DNA of 64,000 nt, from NCBI GenBank assembly GCA_902788805.1, contig CADALO010000011.1, positions 24,733-88,732 on the forward strand. Direction: 5' to 3'. The notes under the pieces are model-generated. The model worked only from the letters and a program-made list of their open reading frames with translations, was not told the origin of the DNA and made no database searches. Source of the DNA: an uncultured Bacteroidota bacterium (GTDB taxonomy: Bacteria > Bacteroidota > Bacteroidia > Bacteroidales > P3). Of the stretch, positions 56,301-64,000 are shown piece by piece; position 1 is the first letter of the stretch, and each line of letters opens with the position of its first letter. The position numbers and the translations under genes were made by a program.

Positions 56301-58612
56301 AGCTCGAAACTATATCGATAGCCAATACCTCCCACTTGCCTGTTACTATTACGCTGCCTTTCTCGACACCTCAATACCAGGCGTGTGAAAATTCTCCTAT
56401 CCAATTGACTGCAAGCATACCGTCGCCCCATATTATTTCGGAAATAAATTGGAATTTTGCCGACGGAAGCAGTTTCAGTAATCACAACCCTATCCACCAT
56501 ACCTTCGCTGAGAACTATCCATACTATTATCCTGTTACGGTCCAGGTTAAAGATGAGAACGCTTGCACGTTGACAGGAACAGTACAGGTCCGTTCTCACA
56601 ATAATGATTTGAAACCGGAGCATCTGATTCCCGATGGTGTACAAGTTTGTGAGGGGACTCCCCGGAAACTGTCATATTCTGTTAATGGCACATCTGTTGT
56701 GGCTCCAACAGGTTCGGTTACATATACGTGGGACTTTGCACCTGCCACTTATAATCCCATCAACTACAAGTATGTGTCGACCACAGGCGACTATGGTGTT
56801 ACGGTTACTAATTCCAATTATTGCAAGGCGAAGAAAATTAAAAACGTGCCGTTCAGTAACAGTCCGTATGCTCTCATAGTCACAGCCAGTTCGATATACT
56901 GCCAAGGAGAGACTATCAAGTTCTACGGATCCCCGGATCCCAATACGAGCAACTACACATTCTATTGGGAGATTACCGATGTGAGTACAGGAACTGTTAA
57001 TACATACAGCGATGCTGATATTTCCTACACACCAAATCACGCCGGAACATATACAGTCTCGCTGACAATCACCAACAACGAAGGCTGCTCTGATAACGCA
57101 ATCGAAACCATCACTGTCAATCCGACTCCTACGGCGCCGACATTGTACTATAGCGGCAACAAATGTTTAGACCAGGGCGCAGTGGAACTGGCGGGCACAA
57201 CACCCACTACACCGGCAAGCGTCATAAACTGGAGCAACGGATATACCGGTCCCAATGCCAAGTACTTCACCGCTGGCGAAGCCCAGGCTTGGTACTATGA
57301 CATCAACACCGGCTGCAAGTCGAACGAGGCAAGAATCCATATCGAGCCCCAGCCCGATTTCGACGCCCTCCTTACCGGTTGCTACGAGAAGTGCAAGGAT
57401 TATTTCGCAACCAAACCACAACCTACACTCCCCGTCTGGGGACTCAGTTCGGGTATAGAATATATCAAATGGGATTGGAACCGCGATATTGTCAACAACG
57501 TTGGAAATGGTTTGGTGTACAGTCCCGGCTATTTCCTCTCTCTCCTTCTGCCGACATTTGGCGACTACAACCTTGAATTGAGGTATAACGGCGGTATATG
57601 TGGACCGGTTATATCGCCCACACTGACCATTAAACCCACCGACACTTGCGACTGCAAAGACCTTGACATTGACTACAAATACAAGATGTATGTCAAAAAC
57701 TGCAAAATCTACTACGATGTAAAGGTTAGAGTATGCAATAATTCAAGCAATGACGCTTGTTTGGAAGATGTTCAGTATCTGTTTGATAATCAATATATTC
57801 AGGTGGTTTATGCAAATTATACCAATCACACGGTAACTCCTGGCATTTGTGAATTTATCAATATGCTCATAGAAGTCGCGCAGTTTAAGCCTTCATCGAC
57901 AATCTCTTTCCGCATTTACGACAAGTGCAACAAATGCGCAACCGATTTCAGCATCAATCTAATGCCCGAGAAATTCGAATGTGAGATGCCTATGAATGTT
58001 GATGAAATAAATATCAACCACGGGCTGTCGAGCGAAGTGGCAGGCTATTTCAAGTTTGTCGCCAATGTCAATCCCGCAGAGAATGTCCTCGACTTTTGGA
58101 CCGAACCGCCAATGGTTATTGACTACTTCTACGATGGAATTGACAAAGTGTATGGAATGAATATGATAGATATGTCGTTGCTTTCGCAGCTCGTTGCTGA
58201 AGATGGCGATATCTGTTTCTATGCTCTAACCTGCTTTAAAGACAATCTCTGTCTGCGCAAGTTCTGTATGCCAGCCTTGAAACTCTATGAAATGTTTGTC
58301 AACGAAGGTGTTATCCACAATTCAGCAAAAAATAAGTCAGTACAAAGCGAAAGCAGCGTTATTGACGAACAGTCCATTGCTGACCCGCGGCTTATGCCAA
58401 ATCCTACAACCGGCGAGGTTAACGTCATCGGTACCGCCGATGAGGTTGTCGAGGTTATGGTTCTGGATTTGAACGGCCGAAAGATGGCTGCCTTCGACAA
58501 CACAACCAACTTCAACATCTCCAACCTCTCTTCAGGCATCTACATTGTACGTGTGAAAACCAAACACGATTATGCCGAGAAGGTCACATACCTCAAACTG
58601 GTCAAGAAGTAA
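53366..58612 (+). CDS. Giant secreted PKD/Ig-like protein with T9SS sorting domain
   Basis: 1748 residues. A signal peptide (KLRVLAFFLLSLLSSVAYG) is followed by a long series of PKD-like and Ig-like beta-sandwich repeats rich in Cys, Asn, Thr and Tyr. Examples are VTYTWDFAPATYNP, INWNFADGSSFSNHNP and TVTVHVNAAPPASG. A Cys-rich section (about 1320-1560, including DTCDCKDLDIDYKYK) precedes the end, and a T9SS sorting domain occupies the last 75 residues (LMPNPTTGEVNVIG to GIYIVRVKTKHDYA). No catalytic motif was recognised. It is probably a surface structural or adhesive protein. Codon and base use is more A/T-rich than the neighbouring housekeeping genes. Confidence 0.87.
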   Translation: MKNILFNKKLRVLAFFLLSLLSSVAYGQQPPQACHITITSDFESQCLMPLVKYDVYNEEPETIIACQENTVTYTASCNTGGVAVVQWNWNVVGASTWMDNGNGSITVTWGAGPTGQISVEITTANDYSCSTTQNVKLIEKPDILAGTIPNYVETPNHDKIITVCKGGTVEFTDLSNTTNSDIIGYYWECSNPTITSSLPNFRLENVMDSCEVVHRVYNNCGCYDEEVFIIKVAKGDILELGCYGTVCQNAVVTYTALNPVCSQYSWYVEGGSIIGSQDQPKVTVQWDHPQNGYGVIGLDGMLCGENSCPSLMSKKIPVIQDTLDINGQDVVCVGEAVRYSIPLFGSTEYHWSIQPTIGVDTFDVNGANQRTIVFNQPGDYKIKVSYECEFLECGRFTSKTLLVRVKPKLEIEGEERICVTNACDLKTDPNVSAKWSVYDIDNNDHLIHTAYNLSTFAYNFPQAGKYRVTAEHPDYCRPAVFVITVVEAPPAPVAADFALTNPQEACPNSSILLKANPTNPDYTIVWEPTCDDATPGMVSGNRVTINYQNTVCNINAYNYDRVLGCLSENPYVHTVSEFQLAGHNLPTSITVCPGAELPFSVQNQNGVTYEWELDGSHQYCASVQGDNTSNAVTLLVNKLSSYPVTFNFTLKRTYCSGMVDYHTIEITVTDDPDVELSINHSDPVCQYSTVVLSGSGCNGNSYEWTIENIEYQGNPISHIFRHSGSVNVTMKCNPYYSCPNHDYYATKTVTVHVNAAPPASGIAFSGSQVYVIPPLSPSNYDFEWGHTSTNSNAVSTDPTVDLYTCTVTNRTTGCSKTVMAYKPCPNALTVTATPFDYCSKQVFLTATGATGPVNWIITGGEYSVVSTSGTFGENTTILIETAGTYTAMARVAGNPCQSGTCYFTADFVHDFTFEKACDKIIIKNNSSYINGNEMVVLNYGNHPPVSFRADQEIIQVPVGSGTYTFYFISFNGNSIPPCQLETISIANTSHLPVTITLPFSTPQYQACENSPIQLTASIPSPHIISEINWNFADGSSFSNHNPIHHTFAENYPYYYPVTVQVKDENACTLTGTVQVRSHNNDLKPEHLIPDGVQVCEGTPRKLSYSVNGTSVVAPTGSVTYTWDFAPATYNPINYKYVSTTGDYGVTVTNSNYCKAKKIKNVPFSNSPYALIVTASSIYCQGETIKFYGSPDPNTSNYTFYWEITDVSTGTVNTYSDADISYTPNHAGTYTVSLTITNNEGCSDNAIETITVNPTPTAPTLYYSGNKCLDQGAVELAGTTPTTPASVINWSNGYTGPNAKYFTAGEAQAWYYDINTGCKSNEARIHIEPQPDFDALLTGCYEKCKDYFATKPQPTLPVWGLSSGIEYIKWDWNRDIVNNVGNGLVYSPGYFLSLLLPTFGDYNLELRYNGGICGPVISPTLTIKPTDTCDCKDLDIDYKYKMYVKNCKIYYDVKVRVCNNSSNDACLEDVQYLFDNQYIQVVYANYTNHTVTPGICEFINMLIEVAQFKPSSTISFRIYDKCNKCATDFSINLMPEKFECEMPMNVDEININHGLSSEVAGYFKFVANVNPAENVLDFWTEPPMVIDYFYDGIDKVYGMNMIDMSLLSQLVAEDGDICFYALTCFKDNLCLRKFCMPALKLYEMFVNEGVIHNSAKNKSVQSESSVIDEQSIADPRLMPNPTTGEVNVIGTADEVVEVMVLDLNGRKMAAFDNTTNFNISNLSSGIYIVRVKTKHDYAEKVTYLKLVKK

Positions 58613-58625
58613 TTCAAACCAATTC

Positions 58626-58662
58626 GTGGTTAGTGGGCATTTTGCCCACTAACCACTTTTTT
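58626..58662 (+). terminator. Terminator of the giant PKD protein gene
   Basis: Perfect stem GTGGTTAGTGGGCA / TGCCCACTAACCAC is followed by TTTTTTC and more T residues. It lies 14 bp after the stop. Confidence 0.92.
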
Positions 58663-58757
58663 CTTTTTTTGCGATAATCTGTCATCCCGCTGTCCGGATC
58701 TTTTCGCCGAGAACATTGTCCCTCTTTTTTAATCATATTGTAAAATCTGTATTTAAT

Positions 58758-58844
58758 ATGAAGAAAATTATCATAATAACTGTTATGTCCATTATCACCT
58801 TCGATGTTCACGCCCAGCGCTTTGACTGGGTGAGGTCATATTAA
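58758..58844 (+). pseudogene. Truncated N-terminus of an exported protein
   Basis: Twenty-eight codons encode a good signal peptide and the first mature residues (VHAQRFDWVRSY) before a TAA. Beyond the stop the same frame continues GLHYNIVGAAQGG and stops again. HAQRFDWVRSY followed by a YNIVG segment looks like the beginning of a Bacteroidetes secreted beta-propeller-type protein, so this is probably a gene remnant. The post-stop part coincides with the dispersed repeat shared with 53221-53258. Confidence 0.55.
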
Positions 58845-58882
58845 GGTCTACATTACAACATCGTTGGGGCGGCGCAAGGAGG
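58844..58882. repeat. Dispersed repeat, short copy
   Basis: Begins AGGTCTACATTACAACATCG and continues TTGGGGCGGCGCAAGG. It matches 53221-53258 with about five differences but lacks the hairpin part. Confidence 0.65.
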
Positions 58883-58885
58883 TTG

Positions 58886-59152
58886 AAATGTTAAAAAGAG
58901 TTAAAATTAGTTAAATTTTGATATGCTTGTATATTTCCGGGTTCAAAATATGTTATATATAAGTAAAACACGAACAATTTAGCTTTTACAAATTAAAACA
59001 AGAAATAGTAATAACTTAAAATTTTTTACCCAAAATTAAACACATCATTATATAAACACGATTTTTTATCATAACCATTAAATCTAATTAAACTATTAAA
59101 GTATTAACCCTTAAACTATTAAACTCTTAAACCTTCAAACTCTTAACATTTT
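58886..59152 (+). promoter_or_regulatory. A/T-rich leader of the ECF sigma gene
   Basis: The first 90 bp (ATGTTAAAAAGAG, TTAGTTAAATTTTG, TATATATAAG) align with 52918-53005 upstream of the giant PKD gene. The rest is A/T-rich and ends with a G-free TTAAACTCTTAAACCTTC leader at the start codon. No standard TAnnTTTG promoter was identified. Confidence 0.45.
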
Positions 59153-59665
59153 TTGAACACCGACCGGCGAAAATATGAGCAGTTTAATGCTCTGCTTGAC
59201 CGTCACAAGTCACAGATTGAGAATATGTGTATGCGGCGTGCAAGGGGAGAGTATAATCGCTGTGCCGAATTGCGACAGGAATGTTACATAAGTATATGGA
59301 AACACCAAGACTCTTTGCGCCCAAACTCTACACCTATGCAAGAAACCCTCTGGGTTTACTGGCAGTGCCGCAGTGTCTTTTCGCGGTTGCGTCTCCTGAA
59401 AAGCGCAAACCTGTGGCAGCCTTTAGACGACAATATGGCTGACTCGGTGGCCGAACCAGAGGAGAATACGGCGCGCGAGTATTTAGAATCGCTCGCTGTC
59501 ATACTCAATCCTTATGAATACAAAGCGCTCCAAATGATGGCTGAAGGATACAAACCTGACGAGATGGCAAAAGCGTTAAATATAAAACTTCATAGCGCGA
59601 TACAACTTAGATACAGAATATTAACAAAAATGAGACAAAAGTACGGTAAATTGAATGGAAGTTAG
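59153..59665 (+). CDS. ECF-type RNA polymerase sigma factor
   Basis: A 170-residue sigma-70-like protein. Region 2-like: NRCAELRQECYISIWKHQDSL. Region 4-like with a helix-turn-helix: LNPYEYKALQMMAEGYKPDEMAKALNIKLHSAIQLRYRI. The start is TTG at 59153, since no in-frame ATG precedes the conserved region. Region 2 is divergent, so promoter specificity cannot be inferred. The two genes that follow encode membrane-anchored proteins, as expected for a sigma/anti-sigma pair. Confidence 0.78.
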   Translation: MNTDRRKYEQFNALLDRHKSQIENMCMRRARGEYNRCAELRQECYISIWKHQDSLRPNSTPMQETLWVYWQCRSVFSRLRLLKSANLWQPLDDNMADSVAEPEENTAREYLESLAVILNPYEYKALQMMAEGYKPDEMAKALNIKLHSAIQLRYRILTKMRQKYGKLNGS

Positions 59666-59796
59666 GGAATGGTAGAAGCTGAAAGAACAATATGATATAC
59701 ATTTAAAATAAAACATTATTGATATTTAAATAAACACACATAAACTTTACTGAATCAGAAACGTGGTTCTATAAAAAAACTAAAAATAACTTTGTT

Positions 59797-60081
59797 ATGA
59801 AAGAAAGCCCTGAACAGTTGCGGCAGTTGTCGCCAGAGGATTATGCCAACATAAGGGAGCTCATTGCCGAGCATAGTGTTGGCATTGATAAGCGTCTGGC
59901 CAGTTATCGCCGCCGTGTTAAAATACGTCGTTACACTGTTGCGACATGTATATTTATGGGGTGCTGCATATCCTATTCGTCGGCCGTTGCAGTACCGAAG
60001 TATAACTATATAATTTCCACAAGCCAGGCCGACAGTCAACATATCTGCGAAACAATCCATAACGTACTGTGTAAGATATGA
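59797..60081 (+). CDS. Small single-pass membrane protein, possible partner of the ECF sigma factor
   Basis: 94 residues: a cytosolic-looking helical N-terminus (PEQLRQLSPEDYANIRELIAE), a basic stretch (KRLASYRRRVKIRRY), one membrane segment at about 47-67 (VATCIFMGCCISYSSAVAV) and a short outer part. Size, topology and position 131 bp after a sigma gene fit a minimal anti-sigma factor, but no known anti-sigma motif is seen. It overlaps the next gene by 4 bp (ATGA). Confidence 0.65.
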   Translation: MKESPEQLRQLSPEDYANIRELIAEHSVGIDKRLASYRRRVKIRRYTVATCIFMGCCISYSSAVAVPKYNYIISTSQADSQHICETIHNVLCKI

Positions 60082-60614
60082 TATGGCGTAATAACATAAT
60101 TAAATTCTGGAGCATTTTCGCGATAGTATTGGTGCTGGCTCTGTTGGCAATAACTGTAGCGTTCAAGTGGCACCGTATCTTCCCGGATGACCGCGTTAGT
60201 CTGTTGTATACCAAAGCTTCAAAGGTCGAAGGCTTGAGCGCCTCATTCGTGGAGGGCTATCGGGTGAACGACACCCTTTCGCTGGATGTGACTTTGCTTG
60301 AGACACAGGACACTGTGGCGTGGAAGTGGGTGTGCGACGAGCTGAATATAATGACCTTGGACGACATTCCACCTGAGTTGCGTGCAGGTTTCTTCAAACC
60401 CCAATCGTTCGAGTATTTCTATATGTCACCGGATTCTACGTTGTTGGCCGCAAACTATAACGGCCAAACCGATACCGCGTCCGAAATGTACAAAGATATC
60501 AAGGACGTATGTGTGTTTACACGCTATGATATGACTGCTTGTGTGTTCCATTTGTGCAACGACTCGCGGCGCAAAGCAATTGTCAGCAAGAAGGTCGATG
60601 AGATAACTTGGTGA
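60078..60614 (+). CDS. Membrane-anchored protein of unknown function
   Basis: 178 residues with an N-terminal membrane anchor (IIKFWSIFAIVLVLALLAITVAF cut at about residue 28) and a mainly beta extracytoplasmic domain (VNDTLSLDVTLLETQDTVAWKW; FEYFYMSPDSTLLAANY). No family is recognised. It is translationally coupled to the 94-residue membrane protein, so the two probably work together, perhaps in sensing for the ECF sigma factor. Confidence 0.68.
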   Translation: MIWRNNIIKFWSIFAIVLVLALLAITVAFKWHRIFPDDRVSLLYTKASKVEGLSASFVEGYRVNDTLSLDVTLLETQDTVAWKWVCDELNIMTLDDIPPELRAGFFKPQSFEYFYMSPDSTLLAANYNGQTDTASEMYKDIKDVCVFTRYDMTACVFHLCNDSRRKAIVSKKVDEITW

Positions 60615-60681
60615 CAATAAACCACTGAATCATTAACAATTATTATAAACCAATTTTTAAAAACATTTAAAAACAAACAAA

Positions 60682-61092
60682 ATGAAAAAAAATCTCTTTT
60701 TCCTCGCACTCGTAGCAGTGTTGGCAACAATGGCGGTAAGCTGCCAGAAAGAAAACAATCTCGACCCTCAGTCCAGTGTCGCTGAGATAGGCTCGGTACG
60801 TACGGTTAGTTATTCCATAGACGGAACAAATGGGCAGGTGGTCCTGTATGGCGAAACCGAATGGAGTAATTTCCTTGACAAGATGATGTCGCTGAGCTTT
60901 CAGGGTCACAGTGTCGACTTCAGTATTAATGAGTATTACACTAATACTGGAGCCAAAGATACCGAGGTGAAAACCACTACCAGCAGCAAGGAAGCCAAAG
61001 ACTGGTCTGACGATAAAGCCAACCAGGGTTACCAAGTCAACGTGTCCTACAATGAGGGCAACGGTCAGTACACCTGCGTGGCGCACAAGTGA
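60682..61092 (+). CDS. Small lipoprotein
   Basis: 136 residues with lipobox LATMAVSCQKEN (Cys about 21). The mature domain of about 110 residues looks beta-rich (VRTVSYSIDGTNGQVVLYG; YQVNVSYNEGNGQYTCVAH). No family is recognised. It follows the two membrane proteins by 67 bp and could belong to the same regulon. Confidence 0.72.
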   Translation: MKKNLFFLALVAVLATMAVSCQKENNLDPQSSVAEIGSVRTVSYSIDGTNGQVVLYGETEWSNFLDKMMSLSFQGHSVDFSINEYYTNTGAKDTEVKTTTSSKEAKDWSDDKANQGYQVNVSYNEGNGQYTCVAHK

Positions 61093-61556
61093 TTTGAGAA
61101 AAAGAAGAAGTGATTTGTGATTGGTGAATGATATTCTAAGACTATTACACTATTACACTCCAACGCTTATACTTACGAAATTTCCTTTACTACTTTTACG
61201 GAATACATTCACCAATCATTTAATCTTCTTTTTTAAATTTTAAGACCATAACCAATTAGCCATAAAACCGTTAAACGGTTAATAATAATCTTGTATAGTT
61301 ATGAGAATCATAAGGTTTTTCCCCATACGATAGTTAATGCCGGTCGTGTGGGGATAGAAAAAAGACACAACTATACCCAAAAGACCTTTGGATGGAACAG
61401 AGTATAAGTGGGTGAATCTTGAAGGCGTATGGCTGAAGGATGTAATATTGGAATAACTGTTCGTTGCGGCGGATTCGTAAATCCGCCGCAACTTACCCTA
61501 AAAACTCTAAACTATTCAATTTTTCAAACTTTTAAACGTTTCAACTCTAAAAACTT
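61093..61556. other. Spacer with inverted repeats and a possible gene scrap
   Basis: It holds an inverted repeat TGATTGGTGAATG / CATTCACCAATCA (61118-61130, 61206-61218; 75-bp spacer), an imperfect hairpin at about 61321-61352, and a perfect 13-bp-stem hairpin at 61463-61492. A start-less 32-codon frame ends DGTEYKWVNLEGVWLKDVI (stop about 61456), which may be a remnant of a coding sequence. A G-poor leader runs into the next start codon. Confidence 0.5.
61463..61492. repeat. Perfect palindrome GTTGCGGCGGATT-CGTA
   Basis: Thirteen-bp perfect arms (GTTGCGGCGGATT / AATCCGCCGCAAC) with a 4-nt loop, GC-rich in an A/T-rich spacer and without a T tract. It looks like a REP-type dispersed palindrome rather than a terminator. 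Confidence 0.6.
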
Positions 61557-61997
61557 ATGACGAAACACACAAACATTTTTATTATACTCATAACTTGTGT
61601 TGCGGCGCTGGTATCCTTCTGCTCTTGTGGCGAGAAGGAGAACGGTACGGTCGGCGGCAACTCTGATGCCGCCGACTATCCCGCCGTGTTGAACAACACC
61701 CGCTGGCGTTGGACTGGTGGTTCTGACGTGGTCGGCGTCAACTGTGTTGAAATCACCTTCTTCAATGTCGATAAGCTCGCCTCGTTGATTATGACTACGT
61801 CAAACTATACCGTTGACCGCTATGATGTTACTTATAACTACTCCGACGGTTCAGGCACTATGACTCTCGTACACAGAGAGACAGGCGCTAACTCGTCCGC
61901 CTCGTTCACAGTAAGAGGTGACAAACTAACCCTCCGGATGGGAGGTGCCACCTACATCCTTCCACTCTTCAACCCGAGCGGAATCTCTACTCTCTGA
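61557..61997 (+). CDS. Small lipoprotein
   Basis: 146 residues with lipobox ALVSFCSCGEKEN (Cys about 23). The mature domain is a probable beta sandwich or barrel (NNTRWRWTGGSDVVGVNCVE; SGTMTLVHRETGANSSAS; KLTLRMGGATYILPL), reminiscent of small Bacteroidetes lipocalin-like lipoproteins. Function is unknown. It ends before a strong terminator. Confidence 0.73.
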   Translation: MTKHTNIFIILITCVAALVSFCSCGEKENGTVGGNSDAADYPAVLNNTRWRWTGGSDVVGVNCVEITFFNVDKLASLIMTTSNYTVDRYDVTYNYSDGSGTMTLVHRETGANSSASFTVRGDKLTLRMGGATYILPLFNPSGISTL

Positions 61998-62021
61998 AAA
62001 GATTTGGTTAGTAATATGATA

Positions 62022-62055
62022 AGCCCTCTGTCGGAACGACAGAGGGCTTTTTTTA
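62022..62055. terminator. Strong terminator between the lipoprotein gene and gapA
   Basis: AGCCCTCTGTCG / CGACAGAGGGCT with loop GAA, followed by seven T residues on the plus strand. The minus strand has only a short T run, so it mainly serves the plus-strand gene. Confidence 0.9.
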
Positions 62056-62097
62056 TTCGATGCTGTGCCGCAAGCATTATGCTTGCAAAACAGGCTA

Positions 62098-63108
<1,011 letters not shown>

Positions 63109-63158
63109 TTATTGTTGTTTAATTGTTTATGTTATACTTCTTGTTTAGAATGCGTTTA

Positions 63159-63188
63159 CAAATATACGATTATTTTATATAACGGCAA
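63159..63188 (-). promoter_or_regulatory. gapA promoter
   Basis: On the minus strand TTG (plus 63186-63188), 19 bp, TATATTTG (plus 63159-63166), about 53 bp before the start codon. Confidence 0.8.
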
Positions 63189-63302
63189 AATATTTCCTAA
63201 AAAATGCAAAAAAATGTCTTAAAAGGCTGCCGCAGTGCCGCCAGTCGAACGACGACGGTCAAAATGGCTGGAATCGCTGCGTTTTCGCCGCAACTGGCCC
63301 CT

Positions 63303-63393
63303 ACCAACACTGGTTGTTGTCCGCTTGTTGTCCGCTTGATGTCCGCTTGTTGTCCGCTTTAAAAGCGGACAACAAGCGGACATCAAGCGGACA
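63303..63393. repeat. Phased palindrome element E (TGTCC core)
   Basis: The left box ACCAACACTG is followed 15 bp from its start by TGTCC at 63318, 63329, 63340 and 63351. GGACA lies at 63367, 63378 and 63389, and the centre is 63361. Like element B it lacks the fourth right unit and the right terminal box, and it shares B's variant third unit. It is located about 115 bp upstream of the gapA promoter. Confidence 0.9.
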
Positions 63394-63550
63394 ACAACGA
63401 AGATGGCCTTGTAAAGGCTTAAGGAACAATTAGTTGTTGCGCGAGAGTGGCTTTTGGTTATTTTGCTGGATTTCAGGTGCTTAAGTAAAATGGGTGTAAT
63501 TTTAACATTTTTTTTAGTTTTTGTCGCTGAAGGATAATTGGATTTTTTTT

Positions 63551-63612
63551 GAACACGGATTACTCGGATTAACACGGATTCTTCATCTGTTATATCAGTG
63601 CAATCCGTGTTC
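63551..63612. repeat. AACACGGATT dispersed repeat
   Basis: GAACACGGATT (63551-63561) and its complement AATCCGTGTTC (63602-63612) flank two further CGGATT words. On the minus strand it would read as the spurious peptide NTDCTDITD, commonly mis-annotated in Bacteroidetes genomes. Confidence 0.65.
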
Positions 63613-63717
63613 ATTATTCAGTGGTTTTCAAGGTCGATAGCTTCGGTCAGTCAGGCAAATTGACTGCAACAAGCCCCGAATGGGCGATGGATTGTATTGT
63701 AATGTTTTGGCTTGACA

Positions 63718-63816
63718 GTACGACCCACCCCGGATTGTCGATGTTTGACGGTGCGACACACCTTGGATTGCCGATGCTCGATGGTGCGACACACCCTGGA
63801 TTGTCGATATTTGACA
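63718..63816. repeat. 33-bp tandem repeat, three units
   Basis: Units 63718-63750, 63751-63783 and 63784-63816, each beginning GT(A/G)CGACACACC and continuing TGGATTGTCGAT. They diverge by a few bases each and abut the long inverted-repeat element, whose outer end begins with the same GTGCGACACACC. Confidence 0.85.
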
Positions 63817-63927
63817 GTGCGACACACCCCGCCGCTTCGCGGCACCCCTCTCCGAGAGGGGATGGGCTGTCGCATCAATTTAATTGTCAATGATTAGAAA
63901 GTGTTGCGCTGCCGCGCCATCCCCTAT
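63817..63927. repeat. Dispersed inverted-repeat element, second copy (right arm truncated)
   Basis: GTGCGACACACCCC, then a variant arm (GCCGCTTCGCGGC) and CCTCTCCGAGAGGGGATGG, a 50-bp centre homologous to that at 3627-3675 (reverse orientation), and then only GCCATCCCCT of the right arm before unrelated sequence. Confidence 0.75.
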
Positions 63928-64000
63928 TCTTATGATTCACCAAAATTTTTTTTTGAAAAATTATCATAGGGAGTATCATCGCGGACAACGGCAAAAGCAG

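Larger units (their letters stand above)
63189..64000. other. Repeat-rich region at the right edge without a credible gene
   Basis: It contains palindrome E, an AACACGGATT-type dispersed repeat (63551-63612), a 33-bp tandem repeat, and a second copy of the long inverted-repeat element. Reading frames through it consist of repeat translations. Confidence 0.65.

Noticed and set aside
63219..63614. A 131-codon minus-strand frame beginning NTDCTDITD
   Set aside because: The start is the AACACGGATT dispersed repeat and the rest crosses palindrome E. This is a known type of spurious Bacteroidetes annotation.
63718..63816. Possible short CRISPR array of 33-bp units
   Set aside because: The units are contiguous diverged copies without constant repeat plus variable spacer structure.

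Overview
The window looks like chromosomal DNA of an anaerobic member of the Bacteroidales. The evidence is: promoters of the Bacteroidetes type (TTG, 19-21 bp, TAnnTTTG), few Shine-Dalgarno sequences, a 286-residue primary sigma factor, an Rnf ion-pumping complex, Bacteroidetes gene families, and three secreted proteins that end in type IX secretion (T9SS) sorting domains. No rRNA, tRNA, CRISPR array, phage module or transposase gene was seen.

Layout. 1-1692: start of an rnf operon (rnfB and a partial rnfC, minus strand). 1984-3261: universal stress protein and SPOR protein. 3262-4324: repeat-rich spacer. 4325-6818: divergent rpoD and ffh. 6819-7415: long tandem repeats. 7416-15795: folD, a polyprenyl-phosphate sugar synthase, a GT-C/TPR membrane protein, a PlsC-like acyltransferase and purL in a row. 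15862-19270: PhzF, NUDIX, cation-efflux and lipoprotein genes. 19355-20725: MATE exporter. 21154-28480: a tight four-gene run with a coiled-coil lipoprotein, a fused MurL-MurD2 peptidoglycan enzyme, an M20 amidohydrolase and a C69 dipeptidase. 28560-31435: cupin, TfoX, Ogt, an unknown protein and RsmG. 31449-36538 (minus): T9SS lipase/esterase-like protein, a shortened beta-mannosidase, a DUF486 protein and CinA. 36706-41015: nadC, yihY, RlmL-like methyltransferase, queG. 41365-45872: small lipoprotein, a P5C dehydrogenase with a histone-H1-like tail, a barrel protein and an S41 protease. 46029-58612: two giant T9SS proteins flanking a BtuF-like binding protein. 58613-61997: an ECF sigma factor, a putative single-pass partner, a second membrane-anchored protein and two small lipoproteins. 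62098-63105 (minus): gapA, followed by a repeat-rich end.

The most unusual content is in the spacers. Five dispersed elements (A-E) share one rigid design: a terminal ACCAACACTG-like box, then exactly 15 bp later an array of 11-bp-phased TGTCC units (TGTAC in one copy), mirrored about a centre as GGACA units. Four of them have a full mirrored span of 117 bp. The sequence between cores varies and is even permuted between arms, while core and phase stay fixed. A second dispersed element, about 140 bp with 47-bp inverted arms, occurs near both ends of the window. Short palindromic and low-complexity repeats have also entered reading frames (purL, btuF-like, queG, beta-mannosidase) without breaking them. 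In the beta-mannosidase this coincides with apparent loss of an entire Ig-like domain.

The most notable gene is the MurL-MurD2 fusion. It predicts that this organism adds L-Glu to the peptidoglycan precursor and then epimerises it in place, instead of making free D-Glu.
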